Source: Fidelibacterota bacterium (lineage in GTDB: Bacteria; Fidelibacterota; UBA2242; JAFGTP01). From it: DNA of 13,305 nucleotides. Location of the stretch: contig JAIPHI010000063.1 in the NCBI GenBank assembly GCA_021735285.1, forward strand, positions 1 through 13,305, in the 5' to 3' direction. The position numbers and the translations under genes are program-made. Below are positions 1 to 6,091 of this stretch, piece by piece. Every line of letters starts with the position of its first letter. The stretch's first letter is position 1. The notes below the pieces were generated by a model. The model was not told where the DNA came from. It saw only the letters and a list, made by a program, of their open reading frames with translations, and searched no databases.

Positions 1-929
1 GCTGCAATCAAATGTCCGGCCGGAATTCCCATGGCAATATATCCGGCCAATACTCCTCCGGCAATGGTGGCAAAGCCACCTACCATAATAGTCATTAATT
101 CCGAGTTAGTCATGTTCTTTAAAAAGGGCTTAATGAGTAAAGGAGCCTCAGTTTGTCCTACAAAAATATTGGAACTACAGGAAAGAGTTTCCGCCCCGCT
201 TGTACCCAAGGTCCATTTCATGAATTTTGCCATGGCAATTACCACTTTTTGCATAACACCCAGATGGTACAAAATAGACATAAAGGCAGAGAAAAATATT
301 ATGACCGGTAGCACTGTAAAAGCAAATTGATTTCCGAATCCCGGCCAGCTTTTGGATTCCGGAAAGAAGAATTTATCCTTAGCCAGATTGCCGAAAAGAA
401 ATTCCGCACCAAGATCAGAGAGATTAAGGAATTTTTTAACCTGGATACTTATTTGATGAAATATTTGATCTCCTGTCATGCCATTATTAACCAGCCAGAC
501 GAAACCGGCTAAAAGCATAACCGCAGCCACTATTTTTTGAAATTTGTATTTTTTGAAAAAGGGAAGAACAAATATTGCCAACAGCGCCAGCCAGAATATC
601 CAGCCTGTTATGCCCAAGCCTCTCATGAGAAATAGCTCCCCACTAACGGCTAGGATTCCAATCACAATAATAGCTAATCTAATAATTTGTTTTTCGCGGG
701 ATTCGCCTTGGTTTATATAGTCTTTAAACATGTAAATTATTAATGTGCCGATAAATAATAACATGGCTCCAAAGGATAGCCAGCCCTTTCCCAGAATAAT
801 AGCAGCAAATAGGAACTGGAGGCCTAACCCCCAGATAACTATGCGAGTTTTAATCTGATTTTTATTGTTTGATAGGAGAAAAGCAAGTCCCAATAATGTG
901 ATGATGCCAAGCACGCCGGTAAAACGCAT
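1..929 (-). CDS. CNT/NupC-family nucleoside transporter, C-terminus beyond window edge
   Basis: This is an inner-membrane concentrative nucleoside transporter, expected to use a Na+ or H+ gradient. It is open to the left edge: 309 full codons plus two bases are present and the C-terminal part is missing. The family core is clear at about residues 242-298: GTSGAETLS, then NIFVGQTEAPLL (the GQTE nucleoside-binding segment), KPFL and GGFATIAGG. The family's GAEFLFGNL is at 174-182. The ATG at 927-929 follows GAGGT at a 5-base gap. Oddly, about 100 residues with roughly four hydrophobic segments (52-68, 83-103, 107-125, 131-147) lie between the first helices and the core; typical bacterial NupC proteins do not have this. 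It is third in a leftward unit after an amidohydrolase and a TPR gene, 32 bases from the TPR stop. The family is secure; the substrate is inferred. Confidence 0.88.
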   Translation of the reverse strand, partial: MRFTGVLGIITLLGLAFLLSNNKNQIKTRIVIWGLGLQFLFAAIILGKGWLSFGAMLLFIGTLIIYMFKDYINQGESREKQIIRLAIIVIGILAVSGELFLMRGLGITGWIFWLALLAIFVLPFFKKYKFQKIVAAVMLLAGFVWLVNNGMTGDQIFHQISIQVKKFLNLSDLGAEFLFGNLAKDKFFFPESKSWPGFGNQFAFTVLPVIIFFSAFMSILYHLGVMQKVVIAMAKFMKWTLGTSGAETLSCSSNIFVGQTEAPLLIKPFLKNMTNSELMTIMVGGFATIAGGVLAGYIAMGIPAGHLIA

Positions 930-961
930 AATTACCTCACTCTAGTAATGTGAAATTTATT

Positions 962-1450
962 TTATGAATGATTCTCTTGATCCTGGTTGCGAATTTCGCG
1001 ACCTCGTTTTTCAAAATGTTTGATCAACACCTGAGCATGTTCATTGCCAAGTTTGGCAGCTTTGATAAAGTCCATAACAGCCTTTTCCCGCTGATTACGA
1101 TTGAGATATACTGAGCCCCGATTATAGTAGGCTTTTTCATAATCTGGATCAAGCTTTATAGCTATTGTAAAATCGCCTATAGCTTTTTTAAAATTTTTTA
1201 GATTAACCTGGGCGCTGCCTCTATTGTAATACAGTTTGGGATTGTTGGGAGCCTGAGCAATGGCCTGATCCAGGTCAGCAATACTTTTCTCATATTGCTC
1301 TAATTTCAGATAACATCCGGATCTGAAGATAAGCGCGTCTAAATTCTCTGGATCTTGTTCAAGAACTTCAGTGAAACTTTTTACGGCATGATTGTATTGA
1401 TCGCTCTTAATCTGTCTTTGTCCTTTTTGAAGAATTTGTTGAATGTCCAC
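962..1450 (-). CDS. Small TPR-repeat protein
   Basis: This 162-residue protein is almost wholly tetratricopeptide repeats. Four 34-residue units can be read at about 3-36, 37-70, 71-104 and 105-138, with the usual pattern (ALIFRSGCYLKLEQYEKSI, KLYYNRGSAQVNLKNFKKAI, KAYYNRGSVYLNRNQREKAV) and Asp-Pro turns between units. There is no signal peptide or membrane segment, so it is probably a cytoplasmic scaffold for protein contacts. The start is GTG at 1448-1450, chosen because GGAGGT lies 6 bases upstream. That ribosome site overlaps the stop codon of the preceding amidohydrolase gene (TAAGGAGGT), so the two are probably translationally coupled. The C-terminus (about 145-162) is charged and hydrophilic. 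TPR proteins are too general for a function to be named; the link to nucleoside salvage rests on position only. Confidence 0.88.
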   Translation of the reverse strand: MDIQQILQKGQRQIKSDQYNHAVKSFTEVLEQDPENLDALIFRSGCYLKLEQYEKSIADLDQAIAQAPNNPKLYYNRGSAQVNLKNFKKAIGDFTIAIKLDPDYEKAYYNRGSVYLNRNQREKAVMDFIKAAKLGNEHAQVLIKHFEKRGREIRNQDQENHS

Positions 1451-1456
1451 TCTATT

Positions 1457-1465
1457 ACCTCCTTA
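1457..1465 (-). promoter_or_regulatory. Ribosome binding site fused to upstream stop codon (TAAGGAGGT)
   Basis: On the minus strand the TAA stop of the amidohydrolase gene runs straight into GGAGGT, which sits 6 bases before the GTG of the TPR gene. This decides the GTG start and suggests that ribosomes ending the first gene reinitiate on the second. Confidence 0.8.
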
Positions 1466-2884
1466 CGCCTTTGGAGAATTGCTAGAATTGCCGGCTTGAT
1501 TAACATAATTTTCCCAAATGTTCTGGCAAAGCGATTTGGCCTCTTTGGTCACTATCTCTTTATCAATTGTGAGGTAAGCCTTATCTTTATAAATTATTTT
1601 ACCATCCACGATCACCGTCTCAGCCCGACTATCTTTAAGCCCATTTATTAGATGTTTATTAATATTGTTACTATGGATTAATGTATTAGGCTCATAGTCA
1701 AAGATCACTACGTCGGCGCGACTCCCCTGGGTAAGGGTTCCAAAATTCTGATCAAAATGACGACCGGCTATGATAGAATTATTTTTAAATAGCATTTTTA
1801 TAAGATTATCTGCGATGTTGATATTATTATCGGAATTCATATTGTGGAGTAAGGAGGCAGTATTCAAGTCTTTTACCGGATTGGAACTAATGCCATCGGT
1901 GCCAAAACCGGTCAGAGCTTCCTGAGCAAGTTTGAGGTCAAACCAACCGGCTTTGCTATTAGCATTGGAGATGGGATTATGAATAAGAGCCGGATTTTTC
2001 TCTTTGATTAGAGCCCGATCTTTTTCTGATATATGATTTGCATGGGCAAGCAGAGATTTTTCGTTTATAAGACCGAACTGATCCAGTCGATCGAGACAGC
2101 CTTGATAGCCTTTGTCAATACAGAATTGCAGGTCTTCTTGCGCTTCACCCAGATGAAGATGGATCCCCTTGGAGCTATCAAAGGTTTCGGAATATTTTTT
2201 TAAACCTTCTTCAGATAAACTCAGGTTAGCATGTAAGCCCGGAATTCCCTTGATGAGAGAAGTCATACGATGTTCACTAATAAAGCTTTTGGTTTCTTCG
2301 AGAGCAGATTGAAATTTGTTTTCACCAAATTTGTCAGTAATACTATAACTTAACAAGCCTCGCATACCGGCTCTTTTGAAAGCACCTGCAATGATATCAA
2401 AACTGCCGGTTATATAATTAGGAGAAGAGTGATGAGCAAAGATTGTAGTTGTTCCATGTTTGATGCTATCCAGAAGAGTTAGAAAAGTTGAGAGTTGCAC
2501 AGCCTCCTTTGTTAACGCTTTCTCATAAGGCCAGATAAAATTTTCTAAACGTTCACCAAAAGAAGCAGTCGGTCCAAGAGCAGTTAATCCTGTACTAAAA
2601 GCCATATGCAGATGGTGGTGAGCATTGATTAGACCGGGAGCTACAAGCTGCCCCTGTGTGTTTAGGATCTCGACGTTTTGCATGCCCTTCTGTAGTTCGC
2701 CAAAAACATCTTCTTCTTCGCCTATTAGACTGATTGTATTATTTTCTATAAATACAGCCCCTTTCTCATAAACAGTTCCCAGCCCATCGTAAACAGGACC
2801 ACCGTAGATTATTAAGGAATCTACAGGCTTAGGCTTTTGGGTATCGGGCTTATTGCGCTGAATATTGTCCATTAGGTTTTGCAT
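1463..2884 (-). CDS. ssnA: SsnA-type amidohydrolase (probable aminohydrolase/deaminase)
   Basis: This 473-residue cytoplasmic metal-dependent hydrolase of the amidohydrolase superfamily is closest in pattern to the SsnA/guanine-deaminase group. The active site looks complete: HxH at His89 and His91 (NAHHHLH), strand-5 His244 with the catalytic Glu247 (HLGE), His281 (LLAH) and Asp330 (FGTDG). The SsnA-like stretch around 150-195 (HHSSPNYITGSFD, then SYSITDKFGENKF) supports the subgroup. A C-terminal strand cap (VVIFDYEPN, then VIVDGKIIYKD) completes the composite domain. The N-terminus has about 20 extra polar residues before the first strand; an in-frame TGA lies just upstream, so the first ATG is used although its ribosome site is weak. 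It heads a unit with a TPR protein and a nucleoside transporter, which suggests a purine or related nucleobase substrate. E. coli SsnA has no proven substrate, so the exact reaction is open. Confidence 0.85.
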   Translation of the reverse strand: MQNLMDNIQRNKPDTQKPKPVDSLIIYGGPVYDGLGTVYEKGAVFIENNTISLIGEEEDVFGELQKGMQNVEILNTQGQLVAPGLINAHHHLHMAFSTGLTALGPTASFGERLENFIWPYEKALTKEAVQLSTFLTLLDSIKHGTTTIFAHHSSPNYITGSFDIIAGAFKRAGMRGLLSYSITDKFGENKFQSALEETKSFISEHRMTSLIKGIPGLHANLSLSEEGLKKYSETFDSSKGIHLHLGEAQEDLQFCIDKGYQGCLDRLDQFGLINEKSLLAHANHISEKDRALIKEKNPALIHNPISNANSKAGWFDLKLAQEALTGFGTDGISSNPVKDLNTASLLHNMNSDNNINIADNLIKMLFKNNSIIAGRHFDQNFGTLTQGSRADVVIFDYEPNTLIHSNNINKHLINGLKDSRAETVIVDGKIIYKDKAYLTIDKEIVTKEAKSLCQNIWENYVNQAGNSSNSPKA

Positions 2885-2967
2885 AAAATATCACACTCTT
2901 TTTTAAAATTGTATTTAAGTAGCCCCCTAAATTACAGGTTTATGTTTATTTTTACAATACAGGAAAA

Positions 2968-2973
2968 ATTATA
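2968..2973 (-). promoter_or_regulatory. Possible -10 element for the amidohydrolase/TPR/transporter unit
   Basis: A perfect TATAAT on the minus strand lies about 84 bases before the amidohydrolase ATG. No convincing -35 is seen at 16-18 bases (a TTGCCA is too close), so this is only a candidate. Confidence 0.25.
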
Positions 2974-3113
2974 TAAACAGGTTGGCAAAAGAAAGCAGGA
3001 CTGTAATGCAATAGTTTGGATGTTTAAATTGCTCTTTATTAGATTGCTTTATCTTATTTTCTATTAAGCTATTTTTATTTTATTAGAAACTGAGGTCCCT
3101 AGTAAATTGTCGT

Positions 3114-3141
3114 AAATTTAACATAAAGTGGTGTTAAATTT
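3114..3141. repeat. Perfect 10-bp inverted repeat (AAATTTAACA / TGTTAAATTT)
   Basis: The two 10-base arms are exact reverse complements with an 8-base spacer (TAAAGTGG). The AT-only flanks, the centre-to-centre arm distance of 18 bases and the lack of a following T-run suit a protein-binding site at least as well as a terminator. Confidence 0.65.
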
Positions 3142-3199
3142 GAACATCATATTAAGATAGATTGGATTTTATTTTTTTATTCAGCGGGCGAGTTTTTTC

Positions 3200-3227
3200 G
3201 CACTTTTTTCCTCGCTGAAAAAAGTGC
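3200..3227. repeat. Perfect hairpin with T6/A6 stem
   Basis: GCACTTTTTTC pairs with GAAAAAAGTGC, an 11-base stem closing a 6-base loop (CTCGCT). It abuts a second hairpin. On either strand it could be mistaken for a terminator, but it sits inside the spacer and not just after a gene, so a dispersed palindromic repeat is more likely. Confidence 0.65.
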
Positions 3228-3242
3228 ACTGGAGGCCAGTGC
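3226..3242. repeat. Small hairpin GCACTGG / CCAGTGC
   Basis: Seven-base arms with a 3-base loop (AGG). It shares two bases with the right arm of the hairpin at 3200-3227, so both stems together read as one double-hairpin unit. Confidence 0.6.
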
Positions 3243-3352
3243 GGAAAATAAGCAATTTATCTAAATTAATCTCTCCTTTTATTATGCCGTATATTCTAAA
3301 TATTCGATTCCTTATCTGAACTTTTATACTTTGAATGATTTCTATTGTGTTG

Positions 3353-3378
3353 TTACTTTTGTCTTGATACAAAAGTAA
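3353..3378. repeat. Perfect hairpin TTACTTTTGT / ACAAAAGTAA
   Basis: Ten-base perfect arms around a 6-base loop (CTTGAT), followed by GAAAAAATCAAG. From memory this resembles a palindrome scattered in many copies through some bacterial genomes; only one copy is visible here. Confidence 0.6.
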
Positions 3379-3465
3379 GAAAAAATCAAGACCTGACGAG
3401 AATTTACTAAAAATTTAACTGATCCACTAAAACCATTTAAACTTAACTTGTTATTTACTTCGACT

Positions 3466-3483
3466 TCCTATTCTAAAATAGGA
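3466..3483. repeat. Short hairpin TCCTATT / AATAGGA
   Basis: Seven-base perfect arms with a 4-base loop (CTAA). It lies mid-spacer, with no T-run after it on either strand. Function unknown. Confidence 0.45.
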
Positions 3484-3533
3484 TATATGGATATAGGTAA
3501 AATTCAAAAATTTTTCGGATAAACAATAAATGG

Positions 3534-3567
3534 TTTCTTAACGCTCCCCAGTTAAATTTTCTTAACG
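3534..3567. repeat. Direct repeat TTTCTTAACG, two copies
   Basis: The 10-base word occurs at 3534-3543 and 3558-3567, 24 bases apart start to start, about 340 bases before pncA and just upstream of a possible promoter. Paired sites of this spacing may bind a regulator, but two copies of a 10-base AT-rich word can arise by chance. Confidence 0.35.
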
Positions 3568-3582
3568 TAAATTCTCTGATGG

Positions 3583-3611
3583 TTGAAAAAAATTCTTATA
3601 TTACCTGAAAT
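3583..3611 (+). promoter_or_regulatory. Possible promoter for a pncA leader transcript
   Basis: TTGAAA (3583-3588), 17-base spacer, TGAAAT (3606-3611). The match is modest, four of six at the -10. If used, transcription would start near 3617 and carry the foldable segment at 3654-3752 into the pncA leader. Confidence 0.25.
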
Positions 3612-3653
3612 TATTATATTTTTTATTATATAGAAGTAACCAAACTGTTCAAG

Positions 3654-3752
3654 AGTTCCCTAGTGTAGTCTCGGGTTGAATAGATTCCGGGCTGAGTCTC
3701 GGGAAAGGCGCTGACGGGATATCTTTAGACCCTTGTGCTTGAATCGGGGATT
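3654..3752 (+). promoter_or_regulatory. Possible structured leader element before pncA
   Basis: This segment is clearly richer in G and C than its AT-rich surroundings. Hand pairing gives three nested helices: 3654-3660 with 3746-3752 (two G-U pairs), 3673-3677 with 3728-3732, and 3684-3689 with 3715-3720. A 9-base word, AGTCTCGGG, occurs twice (3667 and 3695), which could allow alternative folds. It matches no riboswitch I can name. It lies about 150 bases before the pncA start, where a leader control element would be. Whether it is transcribed is not shown. Confidence 0.3.
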
Positions 3753-3755
3753 AAA

Positions 3756-3775
3756 TGCTAAAATATAATTATAAT
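3756..3775 (+). promoter_or_regulatory. Possible pncA-proximal -10 region
   Basis: An extended -10-like TGCTAAAAT (3756-3764) and two overlapping TATAAT words (3764-3769 and 3770-3775) lie about 130 bases before pncA. The best upstream partner, TTGAAT at 3739, is 19 bases from the first TATAAT, which is too far. Weak but plausible. Confidence 0.3.
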
Positions 3776-3902
3776 GCCGGCAAAAAATTCAATTATTTTA
3801 TTTGCTGAAAAACGGGGGGCCTCCGGTTATTTTATTAAAAACATTTTACATTTCCTTAATAAGTTAATAATTTGGATAATAAGAAAAAACAGGAGGTGCA
3901 AG

Positions 3903-4532
3903 ATGCTTAAAAATGAAAAAAACGCTCTTATTATGGTTGACATACAAAATGACTTTTGCGAGGGTGGTAGCCTCGCAGTAGAGGATGCAAACTCAATTAT
4001 ACCAATCGTTAATAAAATAAGTAATAAGTTTCATAAGGTTGTTGCTACCCAGGATTGGCATCCGGCTGATCATATGTCTTTTGCAAGCAATCATAAAGGT
4101 AAAGCACCTTTCGATACAATCAAAATTGATGATCGGGAGGAAACTGTTTGGCCGGATCATTGTGTTCAAGGTACTAAAGGCGCTATGCTACACCCGGACT
4201 TAGATCAAAAACCTATCGATATGATCCTTAAAGTAGCTTCTGATGTTAATCTTGATTCCTACTCTGCGTTTCGGGAAAATGACAAACAAACTATTACCGG
4301 CCTTGACGGATATTTAAAAAGGCTGGATATTCAACATTTATTTCTTGTAGGCCTTGCTACTGATGTTTGTGTTCTTTATACAGCCCTTGATGCTACTGAA
4401 CTTGGCTTCCACACTTTTTTAATTGAAGATGCAGTCAGAGGTATTGATAAGCCGGAGGGGCGGGTTAAAAAAGCGAAACAGAGAATGCAAGATGCTGGGG
4501 TTCGATTCCTGAGATCCAGTGATATTAAATAA
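3903..4532 (+). CDS. pncA: Nicotinamidase
   Basis: This cytoplasmic enzyme hydrolyses nicotinamide to nicotinate and ammonia, the first step of NAD salvage. The 209-residue isochorismatase-fold protein has the full catalytic triad: Asp13 (VDIQNDF), Lys110 and Cys156 (ATDVCV). The metal-binding set is Asp51, His53 and a later His (His57 or His86) in TQDWHPADHMSF and WPDHC. Length is typical of bacterial PncA (about 210). The start at 3903 is fixed by AGGAGGT at 3891-3897, six bases before it. The frame stays open upstream to an ATG at 3774, but that ATG has no ribosome site and would add 43 untypical residues with a hydrophobic stretch. The Gly that often follows the catalytic Lys is Val here. 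pncB follows after 17 bases, so the pair forms one pathway unit. Confidence 0.95.
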   Translation: MLKNEKNALIMVDIQNDFCEGGSLAVEDANSIIPIVNKISNKFHKVVATQDWHPADHMSFASNHKGKAPFDTIKIDDREETVWPDHCVQGTKGAMLHPDLDQKPIDMILKVASDVNLDSYSAFRENDKQTITGLDGYLKRLDIQHLFLVGLATDVCVLYTALDATELGFHTFLIEDAVRGIDKPEGRVKKAKQRMQDAGVRFLRSSDIK

Positions 4533-4549
4533 TAAAAATAGGTTCTTAA

Positions 4550-6007
4550 ATGCGAAATCTGAGTCTATTAACTGATTTTTATGAATTGACAATGATGCAG
4601 GGCTACTTTCTCTCCGAGAAACGTGAAAATGTTGTCTTTGATTATTTTATTAGAAAAAATCCATTTAAAGGTGGTTATACAATATTTGCTGGTTTAGAGC
4701 CTTTACTTGATGAGCTCAGTAACATCAGTTTTGGAAAGGGAGAGCTCGAATATCTTGAGGATACGGGGCTCTTTAAACCTGAGTTTCTGGAGTATTTGAA
4801 AGGTTTCACTTTTTCAGGTGATCTCTACGCTGTCAAAGAAGGTGAGATTGTATTTCCCAATGAACCGGTAGTGCGAGTTGAGGGTAATTTAATGGAAACT
4901 CAACTGATAGAGAGTTTGTTGCTGAACTTTCTAAATTTTCAGAGTCTTATTGCTACAAAAACTGCAAGAATTGTACATGCTGCTGAAAACAAACCTGTGC
5001 TTGAATTTGGTTTAAGACGTGCTCAGGGACAGGATGGAGCTATTTCTGCCGCGCGGGCTTCCTATATTGCTGGTATAGCTGCCACCTCAAATACGCTGGC
5101 CGGTAAAATGTATGGTATTCCGGCTAAAGGGACAATGGCGCATAGCTGGGTTATGAGTTTTGATAGTGAGCTGGAATCTTTTCGTGAATATGCCAAAATA
5201 TACCCGGAAAATTGTATCCTTCTGGTGGACACCTATGATACATTAAAATCAGGGGTTCCTAATGCTATTAAAATCTTCAAAGATTTACAGAAGCAAGGTG
5301 TTGATGATTTTGGAATTCGTCTGGATAGTGGTGATCTGGAATATCTCAGTAAAAGAGCCAGAGAAATGCTAGATGATGCCAATTGTCAGGAAGCCAAAAT
5401 ATTCGCTTCCAGTGAATTGGATGAAAAGATTGTGGAAGAACTAGTTGATAAAAATTCTCCTATAGATGCCTGGGGTATTGGGACAAAATTGATCACCGCC
5501 AATCCCGATCCGGCCCTTTCCGGAGTGTATAAATTGGTGGGTAGAGAAAATAATGGTAAGTTTCAACCTGTGATAAAAGTCTCCAATAATCCTGTTAAAA
5601 TGACTAATCCCGGGATTAAAAATGTAATGCGCTTCTATGATAGGGACGGCATGATGAAAGCCGATTTAATTTATGATGAAAATGAGGAAGATGAATTAAG
5701 AAATAGAATTGATAATAAAGATAGAATTCGCTTTCATCATCCCAGCATCGAATATGCTCATTTTGATATGACAGATTATAAATATACAGAAAAACAATTA
5801 AAGCCTGTGATGAAGGATGGTAAAATTATTCAGAACCATCATAATCTGGACAAACTACAAAAGCATTGTCATGATCAGATGCATAGCTTGCATTCCACGC
5901 ATAAAAGATTTCTGCATCCTCATATTTATAAAGTCAGTCTTTCCAATAAATTAAACGAGATGAAAAAAAGACTTATAGCTGAGCATAAAAAAGATGAAAG
6001 CTTCTGA
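4550..6007 (+). CDS. pncB: Nicotinate phosphoribosyltransferase
   Basis: This enzyme joins nicotinate and PRPP to give nicotinate mononucleotide with ATP hydrolysis, using the product of PncA. It is a 485-residue cytoplasmic protein, the usual length for the long bacterial form. Family signatures in order: LLTDFYELTMMQGYF near the N-terminus (6-20), FGLRRAQGQDGA (153-164), MAHSWVMSF with the phosphorylatable His198, VDTYDTLKSG (226-235), GIRLDSGDL (255-263), and WGIGTKLI with LSGVYKLV (308-330). The C-terminal 60 or so residues are rich in His and Lys (NHHNLDKLQKHCHDQ). The start has AGG seven bases upstream, weaker than pncA's site, which suggests some dependence on translation of the gene before it. 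Together pncA and pncB make a complete nicotinamide-to-NaMN route; NaMN adenylylation and amidation would be encoded elsewhere. Confidence 0.95.
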   Translation: MRNLSLLTDFYELTMMQGYFLSEKRENVVFDYFIRKNPFKGGYTIFAGLEPLLDELSNISFGKGELEYLEDTGLFKPEFLEYLKGFTFSGDLYAVKEGEIVFPNEPVVRVEGNLMETQLIESLLLNFLNFQSLIATKTARIVHAAENKPVLEFGLRRAQGQDGAISAARASYIAGIAATSNTLAGKMYGIPAKGTMAHSWVMSFDSELESFREYAKIYPENCILLVDTYDTLKSGVPNAIKIFKDLQKQGVDDFGIRLDSGDLEYLSKRAREMLDDANCQEAKIFASSELDEKIVEELVDKNSPIDAWGIGTKLITANPDPALSGVYKLVGRENNGKFQPVIKVSNNPVKMTNPGIKNVMRFYDRDGMMKADLIYDENEEDELRNRIDNKDRIRFHHPSIEYAHFDMTDYKYTEKQLKPVMKDGKIIQNHHNLDKLQKHCHDQMHSLHSTHKRFLHPHIYKVSLSNKLNEMKKRLIAEHKKDESF

Positions 6008-6091
6008 TTATAATTTGCAGCTTATATTTTTTTGAAACCTGAGGCTCATTATTTTATCTAAATATTAGAATTAAATTAAAACGAGGTTATG

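Larger units (their letters stand above)
2885..3902. other. Gene-free region of about 1 kb with hairpins and possible leader RNA
   Basis: This spacer separates the leftward amidohydrolase unit from the rightward pncA operon, so it must hold both sets of promoters. It is very AT-rich apart from two GC-richer islands, 3181-3245 and about 3650-3750. It holds five perfect inverted repeats and one direct repeat, listed separately. No open frame in it has a ribosome site or protein-like composition. The hairpin cluster at 3200-3378 may be the remains of a small dispersed repeat. Confidence 0.7.

Noticed and set aside
31..512. Two plus-strand open frames near the left edge
   Set aside because: They are antisense to the clearly conserved nucleoside transporter.
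2879..3067. Plus-strand open frame of 62 codons overlapping the amidohydrolase start
   Set aside because: It has no ribosome site and lies in AT-rich promoter DNA of the opposite strand; chance frame.
3181..3372. Minus-strand open frame of 63 codons
   Set aside because: It runs through two hairpin repeats, has no ribosome site and no protein-like pattern.
3670..3765. Resemblance to a TPP riboswitch (GGGCTGAG, then ACCCTT and a TGA...TAAATGC stretch)
   Set aside because: The highly conserved 3' half (ACCTGAT through GCGTAGGGA) is not present, and the downstream genes are for nicotinamide, not thiamine.
3774..3902. Long form of nicotinamidase starting at ATG 3774
   Set aside because: It has no ribosome site and the 43 extra residues are not family-like, whereas an ideal AGGAGGT sits before 3903.
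2885..3902. CRISPR array or tRNA genes in the hairpin-rich spacer
   Set aside because: There are no regularly spaced repeats of CRISPR length, and no cloverleaf with a GGTTC-type T-arm could be drawn.
5998..6033. Possible terminator after pncB (AAGCT / AGCTT stem then T7)
   Set aside because: The stem has only five pairs with a 16-base loop and the T-run starts after a gap; too weak to call.
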